DNA of 64,000 nt from Sellimonas sp963559135 (GTDB taxonomy: Bacteria > Bacillota > Clostridia > Lachnospirales > Lachnospiraceae): contig CAUWJP010000007.1 of the NCBI GenBank assembly GCA_963559135.1, forward strand, positions 1 through 64,000. The letters run 5' to 3'. This document shows positions 24,823 through 33,789 of this stretch, piece after piece (position 1 is the first letter of the stretch; each line of letters starts with the position of its first letter). Made by a program: the position numbers and the translations under genes. Under the pieces are notes generated by a model. It was given only the letters and a program-made list of their open reading frames with translations, had not been told where the DNA came from and did no database searches.

Positions 24823-25623
24823 ATGAAGCATATCTTAATCTTTGCGGGAACGACAGAAGGGAAAGAGCTGATGGAAAAGATCAAGCACTTTCCGGTGGAA
24901 GTGTTTGTCAGTGTAGCAACGGAATACGGAAAAGAGTGTCTTTTGAAAGAACCGGAAGAAGCGCGGGCACCATATGCCAAACACGGGGAGGTACAGGCCG
25001 GAAACTTAAATATCATCGCAGGACGAATGAAAGAAGTAGAAATGAAAAACTATATCCGTAAACAGAAGATTGATCTGGTTGTGGATGCTACCCATCCGTT
25101 TGCCCGTGAAGTGACGAAAAATATCAAAGAAGCATGTCTGGAGACAGAAGTTCCGTATATCAGGCTTCTGAGAAAGCCGGTTCAGAAAGAGGATGGTCTC
25201 GTCTATGTTTCTTCGATCGAAGAAGGCGTAAGATTTGTGGAGAAGACAGAGGGGAATATCCTGATCACTACAGGAAGCAAAGAACTTGCTGCCTATACGA
25301 AACTTACAGACTACCGGAACCGCTGTTATGCAAGAGTGCTGTCCACGAAAGAGTCTGTAGAGGAGAGTGTGCGCCTTGGACTGGAAGGAGATCATCTGAT
25401 TGCCATGCAGGGGCCATATTCCGAGGAGATGAATATTGCCACAATTCATCATGTTAAGGCAGCCTATCTCATTACAAAAGAGTCCGGAAGTGCAGGTGGT
25501 TTTGAAGATAAGGCAAGAGCGGCAGCCAAGACTGGCACGGTGCTTGTAGTGGTGGAGCGGCCAAAAGAAGAAGGCAGTACATTTGAGGAAACAGTAGAAA
25601 GGATTCGTGCATGTTCGTTGTAG
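24823..25623 (+). CDS. cobK: Cobalt-precorrin-6A reductase
   Basis: Reduces (cobalt-)precorrin-6A to 6B with NAD(P)H; the anaerobic-pathway name is cbiJ. The 266-aa protein has the nucleotide-binding N-terminus ILIFAGTTEGKEL, the family motif VVDATHPFA (about residues 86-94) and AMQGPYSEEMN (about 190-200). The start at 24823 follows AAAGGGGG. It ends inside the cobU start region with a 13-base overlap. Confidence 0.93.
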   Translation: MKHILIFAGTTEGKELMEKIKHFPVEVFVSVATEYGKECLLKEPEEARAPYAKHGEVQAGNLNIIAGRMKEVEMKNYIRKQKIDLVVDATHPFAREVTKNIKEACLETEVPYIRLLRKPVQKEDGLVYVSSIEEGVRFVEKTEGNILITTGSKELAAYTKLTDYRNRCYARVLSTKESVEESVRLGLEGDHLIAMQGPYSEEMNIATIHHVKAAYLITKESGSAGGFEDKARAAAKTGTVLVVVERPKEEGSTFEETVERIRACSL

Positions 25624-26189
25624 TAACAGGGGGGAGCGGAAGCGGAAAGTCTGCAATGGCTGAAGATATTTCTCAGAGCCTGTGCAGTGGACCGAAGATT
25701 TATGCTGCGACGATGATTGCGTATGATGAGGAGAGTAGAAGGCGGATCGAACGACACCGGAAACAGCGGACGGGCAGACAATTTACCACGCTGGAATGTC
25801 CGTCCGGGCTGGAAGAGCTTGTCTTTGAAGAGAAAGTGCCGCTTATTTTGCTGGAATGTATTTCCAATCTCGTTGCCAATGAGCTTTACAGTGGAGAAGA
25901 TTTTTCCATGCAGGATCCGGAGGAGACGGCAGAGCGGATTATCTGTGGGATCGAGCATTTAGCAGATAGAGCGGACCATCTTGTCGTGGTGACAAATGAG
26001 ATGTTTCAGAATGGAACAAAAGACGATGAGATGAAACAGTACCTTTCTGTGGCAGGACAGGTTAACCGCTATCTGATGGAAAAAGCCGATGTGTTTATCG
26101 AAGCGGTGTACGGTCTGCCGTATTTCTGGAAAGGAAGCGGACACATTCATACGGAGAAAGGAACATGGGTATGGGACAAAACGGATTGA
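25611..26189 (+). CDS. cobU: Adenosylcobinamide kinase / adenosylcobinamide-phosphate guanylyltransferase
   Basis: Phosphorylates adenosylcobinamide and transfers GMP to it, activating it for attachment of the lower ligand. The 192-aa protein has the P-loop GGSGSGKS (residues 7-14), the IERHRKQR histidine region used for guanylylation (about residues 43-50) and VVVTNEMFQNG-type motif (about 126-135). The start overlaps cobK and the end overlaps cobO by 25 bases, so the four genes cbiG-cobK-cobU-cobO look translationally linked. Confidence 0.94.
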   Translation: MFVVVTGGSGSGKSAMAEDISQSLCSGPKIYAATMIAYDEESRRRIERHRKQRTGRQFTTLECPSGLEELVFEEKVPLILLECISNLVANELYSGEDFSMQDPEETAERIICGIEHLADRADHLVVVTNEMFQNGTKDDEMKQYLSVAGQVNRYLMEKADVFIEAVYGLPYFWKGSGHIHTEKGTWVWDKTD

Positions 26190-26695
26190 TTCACATATAC
26201 TGCGGAAATGGAAAAGGAAAGACCAGTGCGGCCGTCGGGCTGATGATCCGGGCTGCCGGAAGGGGAAGAAAGATCCTCCTTGTCCGATTTCTGAAAAATG
26301 AAGATTCCGGAGAGCTTTCTGTGCTGGATCAGATTCCGCAGATTGATCGGATCCGGATGCCAGAGGGCTACGGATTTTACTGGACTTTGACTGATGAAGA
26401 AAAAGAGCAGATGAAAGAAGCGTACGAACGGATCTGGGAGGACATTGAGATACGGGCAGGCAACTATGATATCCTTGTGATGGATGAGTTCATGGCGGCA
26501 TTCGGGTACGAGCTGATTCCTCATAAGCGTGTACTTTCCTTTCTCAAGGAGAAGCCGGAGCATCTGGAAGTTGTCCTGACGGGACGGAATCCGGATGAAC
26601 GAATTCTGGAAATGGCAGATTATATTTCCGAGATCCAGGCGGTGCGCCATCCGTTTGAGCATGGCGTCCCTGCACGGGAAGGAATTGAATATTAG
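26165..26695 (+). CDS. cobO: Cob(I)yrinic acid a,c-diamide adenosyltransferase (CobO/BtuR type)
   Basis: Attaches the 5'-deoxyadenosyl upper ligand to the corrinoid cobalt using ATP. The 176-aa protein has the inverted-type P-loop GNGKGKTSAA (about residues 13-22), the HPFEHGVPAREGIEY C-terminus and LVMDEF (about 106-111), all typical of the CobA/CobO/BtuR family. The start at 26165 is 8 bases after GGAG; a second ATG six bases on is possible. It is followed after 10 bases by sbcD. Confidence 0.93.
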   Translation: MGMGQNGLIHIYCGNGKGKTSAAVGLMIRAAGRGRKILLVRFLKNEDSGELSVLDQIPQIDRIRMPEGYGFYWTLTDEEKEQMKEAYERIWEDIEIRAGNYDILVMDEFMAAFGYELIPHKRVLSFLKEKPEHLEVVLTGRNPDERILEMADYISEIQAVRHPFEHGVPAREGIEY

Positions 26696-26705
26696 GAGGG
26701 AAAAT

Positions 26706-27836
26706 ATGAGATTGCTGCATATATCGGACCTACATCTTGGAAAACGGGTTAATGAGTATTCCATGCTGGATGATCAGGCTCATATCCTTGAGCAGATTCT
26801 GAAGATTGCCGATCAGGAGCAGGCGCAAGGGGTTCTGATTGCAGGCGATGTTTATGATAAGCCTGTCCCGCCTGCGGAAGCAGTGCGGCTTCTTGATTAC
26901 CTGCTGAACAGCTTTGCAGACCGGAAGATTCCAGTCTTTTTCATAAGCGGAAATCACGATTCCAGGGACAGGCTTTCCTTTGGATCGGAGCTGTTTAAGA
27001 AAAGCGGCGTGTATATGGCGTCAGAAGGATTTCTGGAAAAAGTGGACTGGGAGGATGAATACGGAACACTTTCTATCTGGCTGATGCCGTTTTTAAAACC
27101 GGCGCAGGTACGGAGCGTCTATCCGGAAAAGGAGATTCATACATATACGGATGCGGTACGCACAGTGATAGAAGAGTCCAGTCTGGATCCGGATAAACGG
27201 AACATTCTGGTGGCTCATCAGTTCGTGGCAGGAGCCGTACAGTGTGAGTCGGAGGAAGTCTCCATTGGGGGACTGGATCAGGTGGACGTGTCGGTGTTTG
27301 ATGGATTTGACTATGTAGCTCTTGGGCATCTGCACAGACCTCAGTCTGTCACAAGGGAGACGGTCCGCTACTGCGGAACACCTTTGAAATATTCGTTTTC
27401 CGAGGTGCACGATCAAAAATCCGTAACTATTGTGGAACTGAAAGAAAAAGGCGGAGCCGCGATCAAAACAGTCCCTCTTACCCCTCTGCGGGATATGAAG
27501 GAACTGAAGGGGACCTATTTACAGCTGACAAGTCGTCCGTTTTATGAGATGCAGGAGCGGGATTCTTACTTTCATATTACACTTACTGATGAGGAAGATG
27601 TGATGGATGCGATCGGGAAACTGCGGATGATTTATCCGAATCTGATGAAGCTTGACTATGACAATGTGCGGGTACGCACGCAGATGCAGTATGAAGAAAT
27701 GGAAGCGGTAGAGCAAAAACGGCCGGACGAAGTCGTATCGTATTTTTATCAGATGGTCAACGGTACACCGCTTTCGGATGTGCAGAGGAAACTGGTTATA
27801 GAGATGATGGAAGAAGTATGGGAGGGAGAACGATGA
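26706..27836 (+). CDS. sbcD: Exonuclease SbcCD, nuclease subunit D
   Basis: Mre11-type nuclease that, with SbcC, cleaves DNA hairpins and processes double-strand ends. The 376-aa protein has the metallophosphatase motifs SDLHLGK (residues 7-13), GDVYD (about 54-58), GNHDS (about 90-94) and a GHLH motif (about 210). The start at 26706 is behind AGGAGGG; an upstream in-frame ATG at 26595 lies inside cobO and is rejected. Overlaps sbcC by ATGA. Its position inside a cobalamin region is odd, and no B12 role is suggested. Confidence 0.95.
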   Translation: MRLLHISDLHLGKRVNEYSMLDDQAHILEQILKIADQEQAQGVLIAGDVYDKPVPPAEAVRLLDYLLNSFADRKIPVFFISGNHDSRDRLSFGSELFKKSGVYMASEGFLEKVDWEDEYGTLSIWLMPFLKPAQVRSVYPEKEIHTYTDAVRTVIEESSLDPDKRNILVAHQFVAGAVQCESEEVSIGGLDQVDVSVFDGFDYVALGHLHRPQSVTRETVRYCGTPLKYSFSEVHDQKSVTIVELKEKGGAAIKTVPLTPLRDMKELKGTYLQLTSRPFYEMQERDSYFHITLTDEEDVMDAIGKLRMIYPNLMKLDYDNVRVRTQMQYEEMEAVEQKRPDEVVSYFYQMVNGTPLSDVQRKLVIEMMEEVWEGER

Positions 27837-30628
27837 GACCGGAAACACTGATTTTATCTGCATTCGGCCCTTATGCGTCCAGGCAGGAGATTCCCTTTGA
27901 AAAACTGGGAAAGCACGGTCTCTACGTGATCTCCGGCGATACCGGCGCGGGAAAAACGACGATTTTTGATGCCATCACCTTTGCCCTTTACGGGGAGCCT
28001 TCCGGCAATCACCGGAAAGCGGATATGATGCAGAGTAAATATGCCGCAAACGGCGAGGAAACCTTTGTGGAATTGACTTTTTCGGTCGGAAGCTCCAGAT
28101 ATCAGATTCATCGGAATCCGGAATATCAGCGCCCGAAAAAGAGGGGAGAAGGATGGATCACCCAGAAGGCAGATGCTGTTCTGACGTTTCCGGATGGAAG
28201 TGTGGTAACGGGTGCCAGAAATGTTACAGAAAAGTGTGAGGAAATCCTCGGACTGAAAAGAGAGCAGTTTACACAGATTGCCATGTTAGCCCAGGGAGAG
28301 TTCCAGAAGATGCTCTTTTCTTCCACCGAGGAAAAGAGTCGGATTTTCCGGATGCTGTTCCACACGGTGCCATATCAGGTATTTCAGGAGAAGATGAAAG
28401 AAAAGGCGGCAGGTCTGAAAAAAGCATATGATGCAATGGAGCAGAGTATTCGCCAGTATGCTGATGGCGTTCTGATACCGAAAAAAGAGGAAGCACTTCA
28501 GGAAAAATGGGAAGAAAGTCTGCAAAGTCCGGATAAGGAAGAATGGCTTTTTTTCCTTGAGAGTATTCTTGAAACGATGCAAAAGGAAGCAGGACGTCTG
28601 GAAAGGGAGATCAGCCGGGCAGAAGAAGAGGCACAGCAGTATGGCGACAGGCTGAATGAAGTTTTGCAGGAACTCAAAGCAAAACGAGAAGAAAAGCGAC
28701 AGAAAGAAGAACTGGAACAGCTGATCCAGAAAAAGGAGGTCTGTCAGAAGGCGCTTCAAAAGGCTCAGGAAGATGCAAAGGGCAATGAGAAGGTGCAACA
28801 GCGGATTGTGAAAGAGTCCATGCAGCTTGAAACTTACCGGGAGCTGGAGGAAAAGAAGCGCTCCTGGGAGAACAGACAGAATGAGGCAGAGAAACTTTCT
28901 GTCCGTCTGGAGTCTGTGAAGGAAAATCAGGCAAAGGCAAAAACGGAGATAGAACGGTGCAATAAGGTGCTTTCAGAGTTTAACGGTTCGGAAGCAGTGT
29001 GGAGAGAACTTCTTAAGCAGCAACAGGAGACGGAGGAACGGTATCAGAATCTGAGAGAGTATCTGATGCTGTGCGGTCAGTACGTGGACATCAGAAAGCA
29101 GAAGGACGCCGAGCAGGAGGCATATCTTCGGATCCGGGAGCAGGTACAGAGAGCGCAGAAGGAGTATCAGGATCTGGAACGGACATTTCTGGACGGACAG
29201 GCAGGAATTCTGGCAGCGGCCTTAAGGGACGGCGAGCCCTGTCCGGTGTGCGGTGCCCTGCACCATCCGGGTCCGGCAAAAAAACGGAAGGAGATTCCGG
29301 ATGAGCGGATGCTGAAGCAGAAAAAAGCTATGCTGGATAAACTCATGGAAGAGGATAAGGAGCAAAGCAGAAAGGCGGGCGAGGCGGCAGGACGAGCTGA
29401 GACCGCAGCGGGTCAGTTAAAGCAGCAATCTGCATTTCTGTGGCCGGATGAGAAACCTGCAGATCTGAAGGAAGCCTATCGGAGGACGAATGAGGAAGGA
29501 AGTCTTCTTCAAAACCGGAGAAAGGAATTACGGCAAAAAGAAGAAGATCTGCAAAACCAGCAGAAGCAGCATGATGCCATGGAGAAACGAAAGAAAGAGC
29601 TGGAAACACAGTCGGAAGAGCAGACCAGGATGATCCTGACTCTGGAACGGCAGACAGCGGCCATGCGGGCAGAGCAGGAAACAGAAAGGAAACGGCTTCT
29701 GGAAATCAGAGAGAGCCTTCCTTATGCATCCTACGAAGAGGCGCGCAATGTGATCCGGAAGATGGAGCTGGAAAAGCAGCAGAAGGAAGCCGCTTTGGAA
29801 GCGGCAAAAGCGGCATATCAGAGTACGGAAAACGCGATTTCTGCTTGTGAGGCATCCATCCGTGTCTGGACAGAGCAGCAAAAAGACCGAGAAATGCCGG
29901 AAGAGGAAAAACGCCGGGAAAAAGAAGAGCTGGAACAGAAAAGACAGGAGATCCTCCTGAGAAAGCAGAGCCTGCTTGAAGAGAAAGAGCAGCTTCTTCC
30001 GGTGCTTGGTACAGACCGGTCTGCCCTTGAGAAGATGAGGGAAGCCGTGAAGCAGCAAGAAGAGACAGAGAAAGAATACCAGATCACGGGTGTTCTTTCC
30101 GATACGGTCAACGGCACACTTGGAGGAAAGGAAAAAATCATGCTGGAAACCTATGTGCAGATGGCCTATTTTGACCGGATTTTGATCCGGGCAAACCGTA
30201 GACTTCTTGTCATGACAGACGGACAGTATGAGCTGGTCCGCAAAAAGACGGCGGACAACCGGAGAAGCCAAAGCGGTCTGGATATGGATGTGATCGATCA
30301 TTATAACGGTACACAGCGCAGCATCCACACGCTGTCAGGCGGGGAGTCCTTCCAGGCATCCCTGTCACTGGCACTGGGGCTTTCAGATGAGATTCAGGCT
30401 ATGTCCGGAGGCATCCGGATGGAAGCGATGTTCGTGGATGAAGGATTCGGGACATTAGATGACGAGGCACTGGATAAGGCGGTACGTGCGCTTGCTTCTT
30501 TAAGTGAAGGCAATAAACTGGTGGGAATTATTTCCCATGTGGCTGAGCTCAAAGACCGGATCGATAAGAAGATTCTTGTAAAGAAAGAAAAAGGCGGAGA
30601 GAGCAGGGCATACGTTGTGATCGGATAA
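27833..30628 (+). CDS. sbcC: Exonuclease SbcCD, ATPase subunit C
   Basis: Rad50-like SMC ATPase that works with SbcD. The 931-aa chain has Walker A GDTGAGKT (residues 35-42), long glutamate/lysine-rich coiled coils (about 190-460 and 490-740), a zinc hook CPVC at 470-473 between them, the signature LSGGESFQA near 835 and Walker B MFVDEGFGTLDD near 865. The ATG at 27833 overlaps the sbcD stop; the six upstream in-frame codons are not needed. It ends 35 bases before the promoter that drives the cobalamin riboswitch. Confidence 0.95.
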   Translation: MRPETLILSAFGPYASRQEIPFEKLGKHGLYVISGDTGAGKTTIFDAITFALYGEPSGNHRKADMMQSKYAANGEETFVELTFSVGSSRYQIHRNPEYQRPKKRGEGWITQKADAVLTFPDGSVVTGARNVTEKCEEILGLKREQFTQIAMLAQGEFQKMLFSSTEEKSRIFRMLFHTVPYQVFQEKMKEKAAGLKKAYDAMEQSIRQYADGVLIPKKEEALQEKWEESLQSPDKEEWLFFLESILETMQKEAGRLEREISRAEEEAQQYGDRLNEVLQELKAKREEKRQKEELEQLIQKKEVCQKALQKAQEDAKGNEKVQQRIVKESMQLETYRELEEKKRSWENRQNEAEKLSVRLESVKENQAKAKTEIERCNKVLSEFNGSEAVWRELLKQQQETEERYQNLREYLMLCGQYVDIRKQKDAEQEAYLRIREQVQRAQKEYQDLERTFLDGQAGILAAALRDGEPCPVCGALHHPGPAKKRKEIPDERMLKQKKAMLDKLMEEDKEQSRKAGEAAGRAETAAGQLKQQSAFLWPDEKPADLKEAYRRTNEEGSLLQNRRKELRQKEEDLQNQQKQHDAMEKRKKELETQSEEQTRMILTLERQTAAMRAEQETERKRLLEIRESLPYASYEEARNVIRKMELEKQQKEAALEAAKAAYQSTENAISACEASIRVWTEQQKDREMPEEEKRREKEELEQKRQEILLRKQSLLEEKEQLLPVLGTDRSALEKMREAVKQQEETEKEYQITGVLSDTVNGTLGGKEKIMLETYVQMAYFDRILIRANRRLLVMTDGQYELVRKKTADNRRSQSGLDMDVIDHYNGTQRSIHTLSGGESFQASLSLALGLSDEIQAMSGGIRMEAMFVDEGFGTLDDEALDKAVRALASLSEGNKLVGIISHVAELKDRIDKKILVKKEKGGESRAYVVIG

Positions 30629-30662
30629 AGCCCCTTCAGACTGGCCGGAGGTGTCGCATTGG

Positions 30663-30691
30663 TTGACAGGGGGCTTTGCCAATGGTATCAT
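30663..30691 (+). promoter_or_regulatory. Promoter of the riboswitch-controlled cobalamin operon
   Basis: TTGACA at 30663-30668, a 17-base spacer and TATCAT at 30686-30691, placing the transcript start near 30698, about 25 bases before the riboswitch. An AAGCCCC/GGGGGCTT inverted repeat (about 30627-30676) overlaps it and may end sbcC transcription. Confidence 0.75.
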
Positions 30692-30721
30692 AAACAGGAA
30701 TCAAACAGAGAAATCATTTAA

Positions 30722-30880
30722 AAGTACCTTATTTTCAGAAGGAGTAAAAGGGAATCCGGTGAGAATCCGGAACAATACCCGTTGCTGTATGAGGGGAGCT
30801 TTCTCTGAAATGACCACTGTGCGGATGCATGGGAAGGGAGAGAAAAGCGCGGATCCTTAAGTCAGAATACCTGCTTTTAA
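30722..30880 (+). promoter_or_regulatory. Cobalamin riboswitch
   Basis: The conserved elements appear in order: AAAAGGGAATCCGGTGAGAA (30747-30766), ACCCGTTGCTGTA (close to the consensus CCCGCAACTGTA), CCACTG followed by GGGAAGG (30815-30838), and a B12 box AAGTCAGAATACCTGC (30860-30875). These match the RF00174 aptamer. With a promoter just upstream and an intrinsic terminator at 30951-31006 before cbiK, the simplest reading is transcription attenuation when adenosylcobalamin or another corrinoid binds. Confidence 0.93.
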
Positions 30881-30950
30881 ATGCTTCGGAAAGGTTACGG
30901 GATTATGACAAGTACGAGAATCAAAGAGGACGTCAAAGGGAAATAGAAAC

Positions 30951-31006
30951 GGATATGGGGAAAGAGGCAGAGGAAAGAACTGTCTGTTTTTCCATATCCT
31001 TTTTTG
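30951..31006 (+). terminator. Riboswitch expression-platform terminator
   Basis: GGATATGG (30951-30958) pairs with CCATATCC (30992-30999), extended by GAAA/TTTT pairs, and is followed by seven T. It sits 40 bases upstream of the cbiK start and downstream of the aptamer, the expected place for a B12-dependent terminator. Confidence 0.88.
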
Positions 31007-31046
31007 GTGTCAGTCGTCGATGTCAGACCCATATGGGAGGACAATT

Positions 31047-31832
31047 ATGAGAAAAGCAGTTTTGACGGTGAGCTTTGGAACGAGTCACCTGGATACAATG
31101 GAGAAGACGATCGGAGCAGTAGAAAAGGCGCTTGCAGAGGCATTCCCGGACCGGACGCTGTACCGGGCGTTTACAAGCGGAATGATATTGAAGAAACTGA
31201 AATCAGAGTTTCAGATAGAAATCTGCAATGTGGAGGAAGCCATGGAACAGATGGCGCAGGACGGAATTGAGGATCTTCTTATTCAGCCAACCCATATCAT
31301 CCATGGATTTGAATACGATAAGATGATAGAACAGATTGAGCCATACAGGGAACGATTTGAGAAGCTTTGCATTGGAGCACCGCTTCTTGCCACGATGGGA
31401 GATTATGAGGAAGCGGTTCACCTGATTATGGAGGATGCAAGGCTCAAAGAGGAAGAAACGTTAGTGCTCATGGGGCACGGGACGGAGCACCATACCAATG
31501 CGGCATATCCGGCCCTTGACTACACGTTCTGGGCGAAGGGATACCGAAACGTGGTAGTAGGCACGGTAGAAGGCTTTCCGGAGATGGAGGATGTGCTGAA
31601 AAAGCTGAAAGAACAACAGGCCGGGAAGATTCTTCTGATGCCTTTTATGATCGTGGCAGGTGACCATGCCAAAAACGATATGGCAGGAGAGGATGAAGAT
31701 TCCTGGAAATCGATTCTGACAAGGGAAGGATATGAAGTGCGCACCGTCTTAAAGGGGCTTGGAGAAATTCCGGGCATCCGGCAGATGTTTGTGCGGCACG
31801 CCAAGGAAGCAAAGGAGTATCCGAAAGGATAA
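31047..31832 (+). CDS. cbiK: Sirohydrochlorin cobaltochelatase, anaerobic type
   Basis: Inserts cobalt into sirohydrochlorin, committing it to cobalamin. The 261-aa protein aligns with Salmonella CbiK: His144 (LMGHGTEHH), Glu175 (GTVEGFP) and His207 (VAGDHAKND) sit where its metal-binding residues do. The start is at 31047 (ATG behind GGGAGG), not at the upstream in-frame codon at 31020. It has no signal peptide, unlike the periplasmic CbiK of Desulfovibrio. First gene after the riboswitch. Confidence 0.94.
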   Translation: MRKAVLTVSFGTSHLDTMEKTIGAVEKALAEAFPDRTLYRAFTSGMILKKLKSEFQIEICNVEEAMEQMAQDGIEDLLIQPTHIIHGFEYDKMIEQIEPYRERFEKLCIGAPLLATMGDYEEAVHLIMEDARLKEEETLVLMGHGTEHHTNAAYPALDYTFWAKGYRNVVVGTVEGFPEMEDVLKKLKEQQAGKILLMPFMIVAGDHAKNDMAGEDEDSWKSILTREGYEVRTVLKGLGEIPGIRQMFVRHAKEAKEYPKG

Positions 31833-31834
31833 AG

Positions 31835-33061
31835 ATGGAAAAGCAGACAGTCATCAAAGGACAAAAGGAACTGAAAAGAGGATATACGACGGGAACCTGC
31901 GCGGCGGCAGCGGCAAAGGCGGCGGCAATCATGCTGTTTTCCGGAGAGAAAGTCCGGGAGGTCCGTCTTACTGTCCCGGCAGGGGAGACACTGTTTCTGG
32001 AGGTGGAGGAGACCGTGCGGCATTTCGATGCGGTGTCGTGTGCAGTCCGAAAAGATGCGGGAGATGACCCGGATATTACCCACGGAATGCTGGTTTTTGC
32101 CGAAGTAAAGAAGGAACCGACCCAAAGAAAGGAAAGGCCTTCGGAGGCGGAAGCGGATTCGATACAGATTGTGCTGGAAGGCGGAGAGGGGATCGGTCGG
32201 GTGACAAAGCCGGGACTGGAGCAGCCGGTGGGAGCGCCCGCGATCAACAAGGTGCCGCGGAGTATGATTATGGAAGCTGTCAGGCAGGCAGCCGAGGAAG
32301 CCGGATTTTGCGGAACATTGAAGGTGACCATTTCTGCGCCGGAAGGGAAAGCACTTGCCCCAAAGACATTCAATCCAAGACTTGGGATTGTGGGCGGTCT
32401 TTCCATCCTTGGAACAACAGGGATTGTGGAGCCTATGAGTGAGAAGGCGCTGACTGAGACGATTCTTCTGGAAATGAAAGTACAAAAGAAAGAAGGAATT
32501 CAGACACTCTGTCTGGTTCCGGGAAATTATGGAAGCGATTTTCTGAAAGACGAGCTTGGATTTTCCTCGGACTGGGCGGTCAAATGCAGTAATTATGTGG
32601 GTGAGGCGCTGGATATGTCGGTAGTACTCGGATTTCCGAGAGTCCTTCTTGTGGGACATATCGGAAAGTTTGCCAAACTTGCGGGGGGTATCATGAATAC
32701 TCACTCCAGGATGGCGGATGGGCGTGCGGAGGTGTTCCTTGCGGCTCTTTCCCACCTTATGCCCAAGACTTTGGAGGAAGACCCGGGGCGTGCCGGAGAG
32801 ATGATCAGGCTGGTGCCGAAAATTGAGGAGAGTGTTACGACAGATGAGATGCTTGCCGTCCTTACGAGGGCCGGCATTCGGGAAGACGTGATGTTCCGGA
32901 TCATGGAGCGTATCTCCTGGCATCTGAATCAGAGGACGAGAGGAGAAGTTCAGGTGGAACTTCTGACTTTTTCCAAAGAATGGGGGATCCTTGGAAAGAC
33001 GAAAGGGGCCATGGATCTACTCAGGCAGATCAAAGAGGAACGGAAAGGACAAAAAGAATGA
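31835..33061 (+). CDS. cbiD: Cobalt-precorrin-5B C1-methyltransferase
   Basis: Methylates C1 of the corrin ring in the anaerobic pathway. The 408-aa protein starts with the family motif GYTTGTCAAAAAKAA (about residues 13-27) and has VGHIGKFAKLAGGIMNTHSR (about 274-293). The length is slightly above the usual 360-380 aa. It starts two bases after the cbiK stop and ends in an ATGA overlap with cbiL. Confidence 0.95.
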   Translation: MEKQTVIKGQKELKRGYTTGTCAAAAAKAAAIMLFSGEKVREVRLTVPAGETLFLEVEETVRHFDAVSCAVRKDAGDDPDITHGMLVFAEVKKEPTQRKERPSEAEADSIQIVLEGGEGIGRVTKPGLEQPVGAPAINKVPRSMIMEAVRQAAEEAGFCGTLKVTISAPEGKALAPKTFNPRLGIVGGLSILGTTGIVEPMSEKALTETILLEMKVQKKEGIQTLCLVPGNYGSDFLKDELGFSSDWAVKCSNYVGEALDMSVVLGFPRVLLVGHIGKFAKLAGGIMNTHSRMADGRAEVFLAALSHLMPKTLEEDPGRAGEMIRLVPKIEESVTTDEMLAVLTRAGIREDVMFRIMERISWHLNQRTRGEVQVELLTFSKEWGILGKTKGAMDLLRQIKEERKGQKE

Positions 33062-33789
33062 GTGGAATCTTATATGGAACAGGAACAGGGCCGGGAGAGG
33101 CAGAGCTTCTGACGTTGAAGGCGGTCCGGACGATCCGGTCCTGTGATATGATAGTGGTTCCGGTGTCTGACAGAACACTGAAGGAGCCGTGTATCTGGGA
33201 GGAAGGGATGCCGTATCTCGACAGTTGTACGGCATATCAGATAGTACTGCCGGAAGTGCCGGAGATTCGCAAGAAGCAGGTGCTATGCCTTCCGATGCCG
33301 ATGATGAAAGAAAAAGAAGAACTAAAACGTATCCACGATGCAGGTGCCAAGAAAGTGGAGGAATATCTGGACGAAGGAAAAAACATTGCATTTCTGACCC
33401 TTGGAGATCCGTCCATTTATTCGACCTATCTGTATATTCATAAACGGGTGCAAAAAGACGGGTATCAGGCGGTGATTATACCGGGAATTCCGTCATTTTG
33501 CGCGGCGGCAGCGGCCCTGAATCGTGGGCTTGCGGAAAATAAAGAAGAGATTCATATCCTGCCGGCCTCCTATGGAATCGAGGAGGGACTGAAGCTTTCC
33601 GGAACGAAAATCCTGATGAAAACAGGGAAAAAGATGCCGTATGTCAAAGAGACGGTCAAGGCGTCAAAAGATCAGTTCTGGATGGTAGAAAACTGTGGGA
33701 TGGAAAATGAAAAGATTTATGAAAATCCGGACGATGTGCCGGAGAAATCTAGCTATTACTCGCTGATTGTGATAAAGGAGGGATCTTGA
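33058..33789 (+). CDS. cbiL: Cobalt-precorrin-2 C20-methyltransferase
   Basis: SAM-dependent methylation at C20 of cobalt-sirohydrochlorin. The 243-aa tetrapyrrole methylase begins MSGILYGTGTGPGEAELLTL, carrying the SAM-binding glycine motif, and has TLGDPSIYSTYLYI near residue 105 and PGIPSFCAAAA near 142. The start at 33058 overlaps the cbiD stop (ATGA); an upstream in-frame codon at 32980 would be inside cbiD. The distinction from other Cbi methylases rests on the YSTY motif and position. Confidence 0.93.
   Translation: MSGILYGTGTGPGEAELLTLKAVRTIRSCDMIVVPVSDRTLKEPCIWEEGMPYLDSCTAYQIVLPEVPEIRKKQVLCLPMPMMKEKEELKRIHDAGAKKVEEYLDEGKNIAFLTLGDPSIYSTYLYIHKRVQKDGYQAVIIPGIPSFCAAAAALNRGLAENKEEIHILPASYGIEEGLKLSGTKILMKTGKKMPYVKETVKASKDQFWMVENCGMENEKIYENPDDVPEKSSYYSLIVIKEGS

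Noticed and set aside
26595..26705. N-terminal extension of sbcD
   Set aside because: It lies inside cobO; the start at 26706 has AGGAGGG and begins with the conserved metallophosphatase motif.
31520..32923. 467-codon open frame on the minus strand
   Set aside because: It lies wholly opposite cbiK and cbiD, which have clear family motifs, and its translation is rich in His/Arg/Ser/Cys with no domain, as expected of an antisense shadow.
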